From positions 248,001-312,000 of the forward strand of contig NZ_JACIDZ010000004.1 in the NCBI RefSeq assembly GCF_014196625.1: a stretch of 64,000 nucleotides of DNA, given 5' to 3'. The notes under the pieces were generated by a model that saw only the letters and a list, made by a program, of their open reading frames with translations, made no database searches and was not told the DNA's origin. A program made the position numbers and the translations under genes. This stretch comes from Martelella radicis. GTDB lineage: Bacteria; Pseudomonadota; Alphaproteobacteria; Rhizobiales; Rhizobiaceae. Below are positions 16,635-24,522 of the stretch, piece after piece (position 1 is the stretch's first letter; each line of letters opens with the position of its first letter).

Positions 16635-17122
16635 CGGAACCCAGCTTCTCCGGTGGCTGTCAGTGCGGAGCGGTGCGCTATCGCGTCGAAGGCGCGCTTT
16701 CCTATCCGCATATCTGCCATTGTCGCATGTGCCAGAAGGCGTCTGGGAACTATTTCATGGCGCTTGCCGGCGCGGATCATGCGCGCTTCAGTATCACGCG
16801 CGGCCAACCGAGCTGGTTTCACTCTTCCGATCAGGTCCGGCGCGGTTTTTGCGCGGCCTGCGGCACGCCGCTCTTCTTTGAGTCCGTGGGGGATGATCAT
16901 ATCGCCATCACGCTCGGCAGCCTGGATGATCCCTCCGCCCTTCCGCCGGTTTCCCAGGATGGCGTCGAGGGGCGGGTGCCGTTCTTCCACGCGCTCTCCG
17001 GTCTTCGGGAAAAGCTGACCGACCGTTCCGATCTGCCGGGCGGCAATGACGCGATTGCCGCAAGCAATCATCAGCATCCCGATCACGACACCGAAACATG
17101 GCCGAAGGAGTCCAAGCCATGA
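16631..17122 (+). CDS. GFA-family (glutathione-dependent formaldehyde-activating-like) zinc protein 1
   Basis: 163-residue protein of the GFA/CENP-V fold. The zinc-binding cysteines are clear: GGCQCGAVRYR, HICHCRMCQKASGNYF and GFCAACGTPLFFE. The family name comes from glutathione-dependent formaldehyde-activating enzyme, but most members are of unknown role. The start overlaps the DUF559 stop (ATGA) and the stop overlaps the next GFA start in the same way. It is a tandem paralogue of the next gene. Confidence 0.9.
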   Translation: MTEPSFSGGCQCGAVRYRVEGALSYPHICHCRMCQKASGNYFMALAGADHARFSITRGQPSWFHSSDQVRRGFCAACGTPLFFESVGDDHIAITLGSLDDPSALPPVSQDGVEGRVPFFHALSGLREKLTDRSDLPGGNDAIAASNHQHPDHDTETWPKESKP

Positions 17123-17592
17123 GCAGCTCTGTTGCCTATTCCGGCGGCTGTCAGTGCGGCGCGGTCCGGTTTCGCGCAAGCCATCTCGGCCGCCCGTCCA
17201 TCTGTCATTGCCGCATGTGCCAGAAGGCTTTCGGCAATTTCTTCGGGCCGTTGGTCTCCGCCGATATCGCGCATCTGACCTGGACGCGCGGCAAGCCCAA
17301 GCTGTTCCGTTCATCGGCGAAGATCCTGCGGGGCTTCTGCGAGCATTGCGGCACGCCGCTGACCTATCAGCATCCCGGCGGAATCGAGCTTGCCATCGGC
17401 GCCTTTGACAAGCCGGAGCATTTCGAACCGCAGATCCAGGTAAATCACGAAGACCGGTTGCCCTGGATCGATCGCCTGTTCGACAAGCCCGCCCGGGCGC
17501 AGCTCGTTGAAGGCAGCGACATCGTTTCCTTTCAGCACCCCGACCACGACACCGAAAAATGGCCGCCCGAGGATGATACGGACGCCGGATAA
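17119..17592 (+). CDS. GFA-family zinc protein 2
   Basis: 157-residue paralogue of the preceding gene, with the same cysteine layout: GGCQCGAVRFR, SICHCRMCQKAFGNFF and GFCEHCGTPLTYQ. Both proteins end with a related HPDHDTE(K/T)WP tail, which supports local duplication. It starts at the ATGA that ends GFA 1; the further upstream ATG at 17098 lies inside the previous gene. The small molecule handled by the pair is unknown. Confidence 0.9.
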   Translation: MSSSVAYSGGCQCGAVRFRASHLGRPSICHCRMCQKAFGNFFGPLVSADIAHLTWTRGKPKLFRSSAKILRGFCEHCGTPLTYQHPGGIELAIGAFDKPEHFEPQIQVNHEDRLPWIDRLFDKPARAQLVEGSDIVSFQHPDHDTEKWPPEDDTDAG

Positions 17593-17635
17593 CAAGGCCG
17601 AAAACGGCCGATCAAATGGGATGGAGACCCACGAC

Positions 17636-19255
17636 ATGGAAAAGCGCGAGCGCATCTATCTGTTCGACACCACATTGCGCGACGGCCAGCAGACGCCGGG
17701 CATCGACTTCTCCGTGGAGGACAAGATCGCCATTGCCGACATGCTGGATCAGGCCGGCATCGACTATGTTGAGGGCGGCTATCCGGGCGCGAACCCGACG
17801 GACACGGCCTTCTTCGCCGCGCGGCGCACGAAAACCGCGAAGATGACCGCCTTCGGCATGACCAAGCGCGCCGGCGTCTCCGCTTCCAACGATCCGGGAC
17901 TTGCCGCGCTGATCGCCGCGGAAGGCGACGCTGTCTGTCTGGTGGCGAAGAGCTGGGACTATCATGTGGACGTGGCACTCGGCATCTCCAATGACGAGAA
18001 CCTTGCCTGCATTGCCGAAAGCGTGGCGGCCGTCGCTCATTCGGGCAAGGAGGCGATGGTTGATTGCGAACACTTCTTCGACGGCTACAAGGCGAACCGC
18101 GCTTACGCGCTGGCCTGCGCCAGGGCCGCCTATGATGCGGGCGCGCGCTGGGTGGTGCTGTGCGACACCAATGGCGGCACGCAGCCCGACGAGATCGCGG
18201 AAATCATCGCCGATGTGATCGCAAGCGGCATTCCGGGCGCTTCACTCGGCATCCATGCGCATAACGACACGGGCCAGGCGGTCGCCAATTCGCTTTCCGC
18301 CGTGCGCGCCGGGGTGCGCCAGGTGCAGGGCACGCTGAACGGTATCGGCGAGCGCTGCGGCAATGCCAATATCATCACGCTGGCGGCAACGCTTTCGCTG
18401 AAGGAGCGCTACGCCGAACGCTATGTGCTGGGCCTTGACGAAGAGCAGCTTGCCGAGCTGACCGCGCTTTCCCACGGCTTCGACGAGTTGCTGAACCGCG
18501 CGCCGGATCCGCAGCTTCCCTATGTCGGCGCCTCTGCCTTTGCCACCAAGGCCGGCATTCATGCCTCCGCGCTGTTGAAGGACCCGCGCACCTATGAGCA
18601 TGTCGATCCGGAAAAGGTCGGCAATACGCGCAAGGTGATGGTCTCCGACCAGGGCGGCAAGTCGAACTTCATCAACGAGCTGAAGCGCCGCGGCATCACC
18701 GTTGCCAAGAACGACCCGCGCCTCGACAAGCTGATTGCGATCGTCAAGGAACGCGAATCCATGGGCTATGCCTATGAGGGCGCGGATGCGAGCTTCGAGC
18801 TTCTGGCGTTGCGCGAGCTCGGCAGCGTGCCGCATTTCTTCCACGTCGACAGTTTCCGCGTCATGGTCGAGCGTCGCTATGACAGCCACGGCCGGATCAA
18901 GACCGTGTCGGAGGCGGTGGTCAAGCTGGAGATCGACGGTCGAACCGTCATGTCGGTTTCGGAAGGCGACGGCCCGGTCAATGCGCTCGACAAGGCCTTC
19001 CGCAAGGATCTCGGCAAGTTCCAGACCGAGATCGCCGATCTCAAGCTTGCCGACTACAAGGTGCGTATCCTCAACGGCGGCACGGAGGCGATCACCCGCG
19101 TGCTGATCGAAAGCATCGATGATGACGGCGTGCGCTGGTGGACGGTCGGCGTTTCGGAGAACATTATCGATGCCTCGTTCCAGGCGCTGATGGATTCCAT
19201 CACCTTCAAGCTGATGAAGAACCGCGCGCTTGCCGGCCGGGTCGCGGCGGAGTGA
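17636..19255 (+). CDS. cimA: (R)-citramalate synthase
   Basis: 539-residue enzyme of the isopropylmalate/homocitrate/citramalate synthase family; the CimA branch condenses pyruvate with acetyl-CoA to citramalate for isoleucine synthesis. Motifs: FDTTLRDGQQTPGIDFSVEDK at the start of the HMGL-like barrel, HAHNDTGQAVANSLSAVRAG, GTLNGIGERCGNANI, and a C-terminal LeuA dimer domain (about 390-535). The length and the GIDFSVEDK variant match CimA rather than LeuA. The ATG at 17636 has GGAG nine bases upstream; 17621 is an alternative start. It may supply 2-oxobutyrate precursors for the ilvBH enzymes. CimA versus 2-isopropylmalate synthase remains slightly open. Confidence 0.87.
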   Translation: MEKRERIYLFDTTLRDGQQTPGIDFSVEDKIAIADMLDQAGIDYVEGGYPGANPTDTAFFAARRTKTAKMTAFGMTKRAGVSASNDPGLAALIAAEGDAVCLVAKSWDYHVDVALGISNDENLACIAESVAAVAHSGKEAMVDCEHFFDGYKANRAYALACARAAYDAGARWVVLCDTNGGTQPDEIAEIIADVIASGIPGASLGIHAHNDTGQAVANSLSAVRAGVRQVQGTLNGIGERCGNANIITLAATLSLKERYAERYVLGLDEEQLAELTALSHGFDELLNRAPDPQLPYVGASAFATKAGIHASALLKDPRTYEHVDPEKVGNTRKVMVSDQGGKSNFINELKRRGITVAKNDPRLDKLIAIVKERESMGYAYEGADASFELLALRELGSVPHFFHVDSFRVMVERRYDSHGRIKTVSEAVVKLEIDGRTVMSVSEGDGPVNALDKAFRKDLGKFQTEIADLKLADYKVRILNGGTEAITRVLIESIDDDGVRWWTVGVSENIIDASFQALMDSITFKLMKNRALAGRVAAE

Positions 19256-19367
19256 GGCGCGACAGGGCGATTTCCATCACCGTTGTTGATGAGTGCTTCA
19301 CCAGAAACGGGTGGCGCGCGGTCTCAACTGCCGATATCTGCATCTCGACAACGGATGGAAAAGCGCC

Positions 19368-20309
19368 ATGACGAGCGAGAGTGACACGACCGTAACCGCG
19401 CCGGTGAAGACGGTTGCCGACGGCGATACGCCCAAGGGCTTCGTCCTGGCGCTCGTCGTCTTCATGATGTGGGGCTTCCTGCCGCTCTACCTCAAGCTGG
19501 TGGCGCATCTGCCGCCCCTGGAGGTGCTCGCCCACCGCATCATCTGGTCGGTGCCCTTTGCCGGCGTCGTGGTCGGTTATGCGGGGCAGGGCGGCGAAAT
19601 CGTTGCGGCCTGCCGCAAGCCGAGGATACTTGCCGTCGTCGCGCTCTGCAGCGCCTTCATCTGCCTCAACTGGGGCACCTATATCTGGGCCGTCGGCAAC
19701 GCCCACACGGTGGATGCGGCGCTCGGCTATTTCATCAATCCGCTGTTCTCTATCGCGCTTGCGGCGGTGATTCTGCGCGAGCGGCTTTCGCGCACGCAGC
19801 TTGTCGCCATCGCGCTGGCGACGATCGCGGTCGTGATGCTGGCGGTCGAAGCTGGTGGTCTGCCGGTGGTCGCGCTGCTCCTGCCGTTTTCCTTCGGCAT
19901 GTATGCTTTCCTGCACAAGATCGTGCCGATCGGCGGCAATCCGGGCTTCACCCTCGAGGCGCTGATCATGAGCCTGCCGGCTGCGGTCTACATCATCTGG
20001 CTGGAGGCGACCGGCAACGGCCATTTCCTCGGTTCGCTCCCCGATGCGCTGCTTCTGATCGGCTGCGGCGCGGCGACCGCCATTCCGCTGATGATCTATG
20101 CGAATGCAGCAAAGCTTCTGAAGCTCTCGACCATCGGCATCATGCAGTATATCGCGCCGAGCATGATCTTCCTGATCGCGGTTCTGGTCTTCCGCGAGCC
20201 GCTGCAGCCGGTCAAGCTGCTGGCCTTCGCCCTGATCTGGACAGCGCTGGCGATCTACACCTCTTCGCTGCTGCGCGCCCGCCGCAGGCCGGCCCCGGTC
20301 CCGCGCTGA
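19368..20309 (+). CDS. rarD: EamA/RarD-family transporter
   Basis: Ten-helix inner-membrane protein of the drug/metabolite transporter superfamily, RarD subfamily (313 residues). Signatures are VFMMWGFLPLYLKLVAHLPP and LAHRIIWSVPFAGVVV in the first helices, then NWGTYIWAVGNAHTVDAALGYFINPL. RarD was named in Pseudomonas as chloramphenicol-sensitive; its natural substrate is unknown. The ATG at 19368 was chosen because homologues start near PKGFVLALVVF; an upstream ATG at 19293 would add 25 unlikely residues. It is convergent with the semialdehyde dehydrogenase gene. Confidence 0.9.
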   Translation: MTSESDTTVTAPVKTVADGDTPKGFVLALVVFMMWGFLPLYLKLVAHLPPLEVLAHRIIWSVPFAGVVVGYAGQGGEIVAACRKPRILAVVALCSAFICLNWGTYIWAVGNAHTVDAALGYFINPLFSIALAAVILRERLSRTQLVAIALATIAVVMLAVEAGGLPVVALLLPFSFGMYAFLHKIVPIGGNPGFTLEALIMSLPAAVYIIWLEATGNGHFLGSLPDALLLIGCGAATAIPLMIYANAAKLLKLSTIGIMQYIAPSMIFLIAVLVFREPLQPVKLLAFALIWTALAIYTSSLLRARRRPAPVPR

Positions 20310-20331
20310 GACCGGAGCAGGCCGCGCCGCC

Positions 20332-21843
20332 CTACAAGAGGTCTTCGGGCAGCAGCGCGTCCGGGAGGTTCTGGTAGGAGACCGGACGCAGGAAGCGGCG
20401 GATCGACAGGGTGCCGACCGAGGTCGCGCCGAAATTGGTCGACGCCGGGTAGGGACCGCCATGCACCATGGCATCGCAAACTTCCACGCCGGTCGGAAAA
20501 CCGTTGGCAAGCACGCGGCCGGCCTTGCGTTCCAGGATCGGCATCAGCCTGCGGGCAAGCGCCGTATCGCCGTCATCCATGTGCAATGTTGCCGTCAACT
20601 GCCCGCTGAAGCTTCGGGCGATCTTCAGGAAGTCGTCCTCCCCTTCAACGGTGACGATCAGGCCGAGCGGGCCGAAAACCTCCTCGCCAAGGGCATGGTT
20701 ATCCAGCCAGTCGGCGCCTTTCACGGCATAGAGGTAGGGCGTGGCGTTGCGCATGTCGCAGGTCGAGGTCAGGATCTCGCGCACGCCCGTTGCCGGCGCG
20801 ATCCGGTCGCGTCCGGCGCGATAGGCCGCCGCGATCCCGTCCGAGAGCATCACCTGCGCGCCGACCTTCGACAGCGCTTCGCGCGCGGCATCGGCGATGG
20901 TCTCGACCTGGCTTTCCAGCACGACGGCGATGCCGGGATTGGTGCAGAATTGCCCGGCGCCCATTGTCAGCGAAGCTGCCCAGCCCGTGGCGATGTCGGC
21001 GCCGCGCGCGGCAACGGCCCCGGGCAAAAGAAACATCGGATTGACCGAGCCGAGTTCGCCGAAGAAGGGGATCGGCTCGGGACGCGCGGCGCAGAGGTTG
21101 AACAGCGCCCGGCCGCCGGCAAGCGACCCGGTGAAGCCGACCGCCTTGATCAGCGGATGGGTGACAAGCGCCTGGCCGACATCGCGATTGCCGCCCTGCA
21201 CCAGCGAAAAGACGCCCGGATGGATGCCGCGTTTCTCTATGGCCGCGTGAATGGCCTCGGCAATGATCTCGCCTGTTCCCGGATGGCCGGAATGGCCCTT
21301 CACGACGACGGGACAGCCGGCGGCGAGCGCGGCTGCCGTATCGCCGCCGGCCGTGGAGAAGGCGAGCGGAAAGTTCGATGCGCCAAAGACGGCGACCGGG
21401 CCGATCGGCCGTTCCATGAGCCGAATATAGGGGCGCGGCAGGGGCTTCCTCTCGGGAAGCGCCTTGTCGCGGCGGCGGTCGAGATAGTCGCCTTTGAGGA
21501 TATGGGCGGCAAACAGCCTCAGCTGGCCGGTCGTGCGTCCGCGCTCGCCTTCAAGCCTTGCCGCGGGCAGGCCGGTCTCGGACGTGCCGATCTCGGTGAT
21601 CGCATCGCCGCGCGCTTCGATCTCGTCGGCAATCGCCTCGAGAAAGGCGGCGCGCTCGGCGCGGGTCGCATAGCCGAAGGATGGGAAGGCCTCCTCGGCC
21701 GCCACGCAGGCGCGGTCAACGAGGTCCACGGTCCCGACCGAGAAGGGATAGGCGTCGCCATGTGCAGGCTCGCTCATGAAGGTGGTCTCGCCGGCGATCC
21801 AGTCGCCGGCAATCAGATGCTTTCCGTGGGGCTTGAAGCTCAT
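20332..21843 (-). CDS. Aldehyde dehydrogenase (NADP+), 2-ketoglutarate semialdehyde type
   Basis: 503-residue ALDH-superfamily enzyme. It has the catalytic Cys in GAGQFCTNPGI and the Glu in FFGELGSVNP. The FGASNFPLAFSTAGGDTAAALAAGCPVVVKGHSGHPGT region matches the branch that oxidises 2,5-dioxopentanoate (2-ketoglutarate semialdehyde) to 2-oxoglutarate in non-phosphorylative pentose and hexarate pathways. The start at 21843 is preferred over an upstream frame extension in the intergenic gap. It is the last gene of a minus-strand operon with the TRAP transporter, dehydratase and RraA-like protein, which fits a terminal step feeding the TCA cycle. Confidence 0.88.
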   Translation of the reverse strand: MSFKPHGKHLIAGDWIAGETTFMSEPAHGDAYPFSVGTVDLVDRACVAAEEAFPSFGYATRAERAAFLEAIADEIEARGDAITEIGTSETGLPAARLEGERGRTTGQLRLFAAHILKGDYLDRRRDKALPERKPLPRPYIRLMERPIGPVAVFGASNFPLAFSTAGGDTAAALAAGCPVVVKGHSGHPGTGEIIAEAIHAAIEKRGIHPGVFSLVQGGNRDVGQALVTHPLIKAVGFTGSLAGGRALFNLCAARPEPIPFFGELGSVNPMFLLPGAVAARGADIATGWAASLTMGAGQFCTNPGIAVVLESQVETIADAAREALSKVGAQVMLSDGIAAAYRAGRDRIAPATGVREILTSTCDMRNATPYLYAVKGADWLDNHALGEEVFGPLGLIVTVEGEDDFLKIARSFSGQLTATLHMDDGDTALARRLMPILERKAGRVLANGFPTGVEVCDAMVHGGPYPASTNFGATSVGTLSIRRFLRPVSYQNLPDALLPEDLL

Positions 21844-21874
21844 CGAACGGTCCTTTCCGGCGTGAGGGCGCGGC

Positions 21875-22600
21875 TCAGCGGCCGGTCTTCTCGCGCCATT
21901 CCTCATATTTCTTCTGGTTCTCGTCCTTGGTGCAGGGGTAGAGGCCGATAATGCTCGCGCCGGCCAGCACCTGTTCGAGAACGAAGTCCTCGAAGCTCTC
22001 CATGCCCGCGCAGACTTCGGCGATCTCTTCTGCCAGATGCGCCGGGATGACCATCACCCCGTCACGGTCGCCGACGATGACGTCGCCGGGAAACACCGCG
22101 ACGTCGCCGCAGGCGATTGGCACGTTGATGTCGAGCGCTTCGTGCAGCGTCAGGTTCGTCGGTGCGGAGGGTTTGGCGCAATAGGCGGGCATATCCAGCC
22201 TGCCGATCCCCTCGGCGTCGCGAAATCCGCCATCCGAGACCACACCGGCGCAGCCGCGCACGGCCATGCGGGTGACGAGGATCGAGCCGGCGGTTGCCGC
22301 GCGCGCATCCTTGCGTCCGTCCATCACCAGCACATGGCCGGGCGGGCAGGTTTCCACCGCAACGCGCTGCGGATGCTCGGGATTGCGGAAAACCTCAAGC
22401 TGGTTGCGGTCCTCGCGCGCCGGGATATAGCGCAGGGTAAATGCCTGGCCGACCATGTTCTCCGCCTTCGGCGAGACCGGCGAGACGCCCTGGATGAACT
22501 GGTTGCGCAGCCCGCGCCTGAAAAGCTGGGTCGCGATCGAGGCCGTGGAAACCCGCTTGAAGATCGCGCGCGTCTCATCGGAAAGAACATAATCGGTCAT
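21875..22600 (-). CDS. RraA-family protein (aldolase/dehydratase-like)
   Basis: 241-residue member of the RraA/HMG-aldolase family. The conserved core is ACGDVAVFPGDVIVGDRDGVMVIP, with GCAGVVSDGGFRD before it, the divalent-metal site of the family. Members include RNase E regulators, 4-hydroxy-4-methyl-2-oxoglutarate aldolases and uncharacterised sugar-acid enzymes. Its position between a sugar-acid dehydratase and a semialdehyde dehydrogenase makes a metabolic role more likely than RNase regulation. It may act on the 2-keto-3-deoxy intermediate. The start lies 8 bp after the dehydratase stop. Confidence 0.85.
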   Translation of the reverse strand: MTDYVLSDETRAIFKRVSTASIATQLFRRGLRNQFIQGVSPVSPKAENMVGQAFTLRYIPAREDRNQLEVFRNPEHPQRVAVETCPPGHVLVMDGRKDARAATAGSILVTRMAVRGCAGVVSDGGFRDAEGIGRLDMPAYCAKPSAPTNLTLHEALDINVPIACGDVAVFPGDVIVGDRDGVMVIPAHLAEEIAEVCAGMESFEDFVLEQVLAGASIIGLYPCTKDENQKKYEEWREKTGR

Positions 22601-22608
22601 GGGACACC

Positions 22609-24342
22609 TCAGAAAATGTCGGGTTCGCCGGCCGTGCGGCCGAAATCGGTTTGCAGGAAATCAAAGTCGCAGCCCTGGTCCGCCTGGGTGACATGCTGCG
22701 AGAACATGTAGCCATAGCCGCGCTCGTATCGGCCTTCGGGCTTTATCCAGGCGGCCTTGCGGCGGGCAAGCTCGGCCTCGTCGACCAGCATGTCGAGCCT
22801 GCGGGCGGCGAGGTCGAGGCGCACGATATCGCCGTTCTGAAGCAGCGCCAGCGGCCCGCCGACATAGCTTTCGGGCGCGACATGCAGCACGCAGGCCCCG
22901 TAGGAGGTGCCGGACATGCGGGCATCGGAGATGCGCAGCATGTCGCGGTGACCCTTCTTGATCAGCGCCTTGGGGATCGGCAGCATGCCCCATTCGGGAA
23001 AACCCGGACCGCCGAGCGGCCCGGCATTGCGCAGCACCATCACATGGTCGGGCGTAATGTCGAGGGTCTCGTCATCGACCGCCTTCTTCATCTCGGGATA
23101 GCTGTCGAAGACCAGCGCCGGGCCCTCGTGGACATGGAACTTAGGATCGCAGGCCGCGGGCTTGATCACCGCGCCATCCGGGCAGAGATTGCCGCGCAGC
23201 ACGGCGAGCGAACCTTCCGCATAGACGGGGTTTGAAATCGGGCGGATGACGTCGTCATTATAGACCGCCGCGCCCTCAAGGTTCTCGCCCATCGTCTTTC
23301 CGTTCACCATCATGGCCGAGACGTCGAGGCGGTCCTCGATCTGCTTCATCAGCGCGCGCAGACCGCCGGCGTAGAAGAAGTCCTCCATCAGATAGTCCTT
23401 GCCGGAAGGCCGGATATTGGCGAGCAGCGGGGTTGTGCGACCGAGCGCATCGAGATCATCGAGCGTCAGGTTCACGCCGGCGCGGCGGGCCATGGCGATC
23501 AGGTGGACGACGGCATTGGTCGAGCAGCCGGTCGCCATCGCCACCACGGCGGCATTGCGGCAGGCGCCCTCGGTGATGATCCGGTCCGGCGTCAGGTCCT
23601 CGAAAACCATTTCCACGATGCGTCGCCCGCATTCCGCGCTCATGCGCTGATGACCGGAATCGACGGCCGGTATGGACGAGGCGCCCGGCAGCGTCAGGCC
23701 CATGGCATCGGCGATTGCCATCATCGTGGAGGCTGTGCCCATGGTCATGCAGGTGCCGGCGGAGCGCGCGATGCCACCCTGGATGCCGATCCATTCCGCG
23801 TCCGAGAGTTTCCCGGCCCGCCGCTCGTCCCAGTATTTCCATGCATCAGAACCTGAGCCGAGCGCCTTGCCGGCATAATTGCCGCGCAGCATCGGTCCTG
23901 CGGGAAGATAGATCATGGGCACACCGGCCGAGATCGCGCCCATCACCAGGCCCGGCGTGGTCTTGTCGCAGCCGCCCATCAGCACCACCCCGTCCAGCGG
24001 ATGGGCGCGGATCATCTCTTCCGTCTCCATGGCCAGCATGTTGCGGTAGAGCATGGAGGTCGGCTTGAGAAAGCTTTCATCCAGCGAGAGCGAGGGCATC
24101 TCGACGGCAAAGCCGCCGGCCTGCAGCACGCCGCGCTTCACATCCTGCACGCGCTCCCTGAAATGCGAATGGCAGGTGTTGAGTTCGGACCAGGTGTTGA
24201 GGATGCCGATGATCGGCTTGTCGCGAAAATCCTCTTCCGCATAGCCGAGCTGCATCATGCGCGAGCGATGGCCGAAGCTGCGAAGGTCGTCGGGGGCGAA
24301 CCAGCGCGCCGAGCGCAGATCCTGGGGCGATTTGCGTGTCAT
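22609..24342 (-). CDS. IlvD/Edd-family sugar-acid dehydratase (L-arabinonate dehydratase-like)
   Basis: 577-residue Fe-S dehydratase. Cluster and metal ligands sit in NTWSELNTCHSHF, VLMGGCDKTTPG and MATGCSTNAVVHL. The C-terminal substrate region has RISDARMSGTSYGACVLHVAPE. The N-terminal pattern LRSARWFAPDDLRSFGHRSRM and the length match the arabonate/xylonate dehydratase branch rather than dihydroxyacid dehydratase. It would remove water from an aldonate to give a 2-keto-3-deoxy acid. Its ATG lies 4 bp after the stop of a 54-residue membrane protein gene, and it shares an operon with a TRAP importer. The exact sugar acid is unknown. Confidence 0.9.
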   Translation of the reverse strand: MTRKSPQDLRSARWFAPDDLRSFGHRSRMMQLGYAEEDFRDKPIIGILNTWSELNTCHSHFRERVQDVKRGVLQAGGFAVEMPSLSLDESFLKPTSMLYRNMLAMETEEMIRAHPLDGVVLMGGCDKTTPGLVMGAISAGVPMIYLPAGPMLRGNYAGKALGSGSDAWKYWDERRAGKLSDAEWIGIQGGIARSAGTCMTMGTASTMMAIADAMGLTLPGASSIPAVDSGHQRMSAECGRRIVEMVFEDLTPDRIITEGACRNAAVVAMATGCSTNAVVHLIAMARRAGVNLTLDDLDALGRTTPLLANIRPSGKDYLMEDFFYAGGLRALMKQIEDRLDVSAMMVNGKTMGENLEGAAVYNDDVIRPISNPVYAEGSLAVLRGNLCPDGAVIKPAACDPKFHVHEGPALVFDSYPEMKKAVDDETLDITPDHVMVLRNAGPLGGPGFPEWGMLPIPKALIKKGHRDMLRISDARMSGTSYGACVLHVAPESYVGGPLALLQNGDIVRLDLAARRLDMLVDEAELARRKAAWIKPEGRYERGYGYMFSQHVTQADQGCDFDFLQTDFGRTAGEPDIF

Positions 24343-24346
24343 GTTT

Positions 24347-24511
24347 CTATCCGGTGAATGCGAAAGTCAGCCAAATGACAAACAGGGTGAAGACGAGCCC
24401 GGCGACCTCCGGCCAGTTGCCGAAGCGGTCGTGCCGGGCTTCCTCCCGCGCGAAATCCGCGGGCGGAATGTCCTCGTCCTGCCGTGTGAGTTCCTCGTCG
24501 GTGATCTTCAT
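24347..24511 (-). CDS. Small single-pass membrane protein, 54 aa, in the TRAP/sugar-acid operon
   Basis: A 54-codon frame starting MKITDEELTRQDEDIPPADF. GGAG lies about 7 bases upstream of the ATG, and the spacing is tight to both neighbours: 11 bp after the dctM stop and 4 bp before the dehydratase start. The first 30 residues are acidic and charged; residues about 34-53 form one hydrophobic helix (VAGLVFTLFVIWLTFAFTG). With a charged N-terminus and a very short C-terminus, it looks like a single-helix inner-membrane protein. I know no named family. Its position suggests an accessory subunit or stabiliser of the TRAP membrane complex, but this is inference. Confidence 0.75.
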   Translation of the reverse strand: MKITDEELTRQDEDIPPADFAREEARHDRFGNWPEVAGLVFTLFVIWLTFAFTG

Positions 24512-24522
24512 CTCGTGTCTCC

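Noticed and set aside
20461-21951. Open frame of about 496 codons on the plus strand, opposite the aldehyde dehydrogenase
   Set aside because: The aldehyde dehydrogenase has full catalytic motifs; the plus frame has none.
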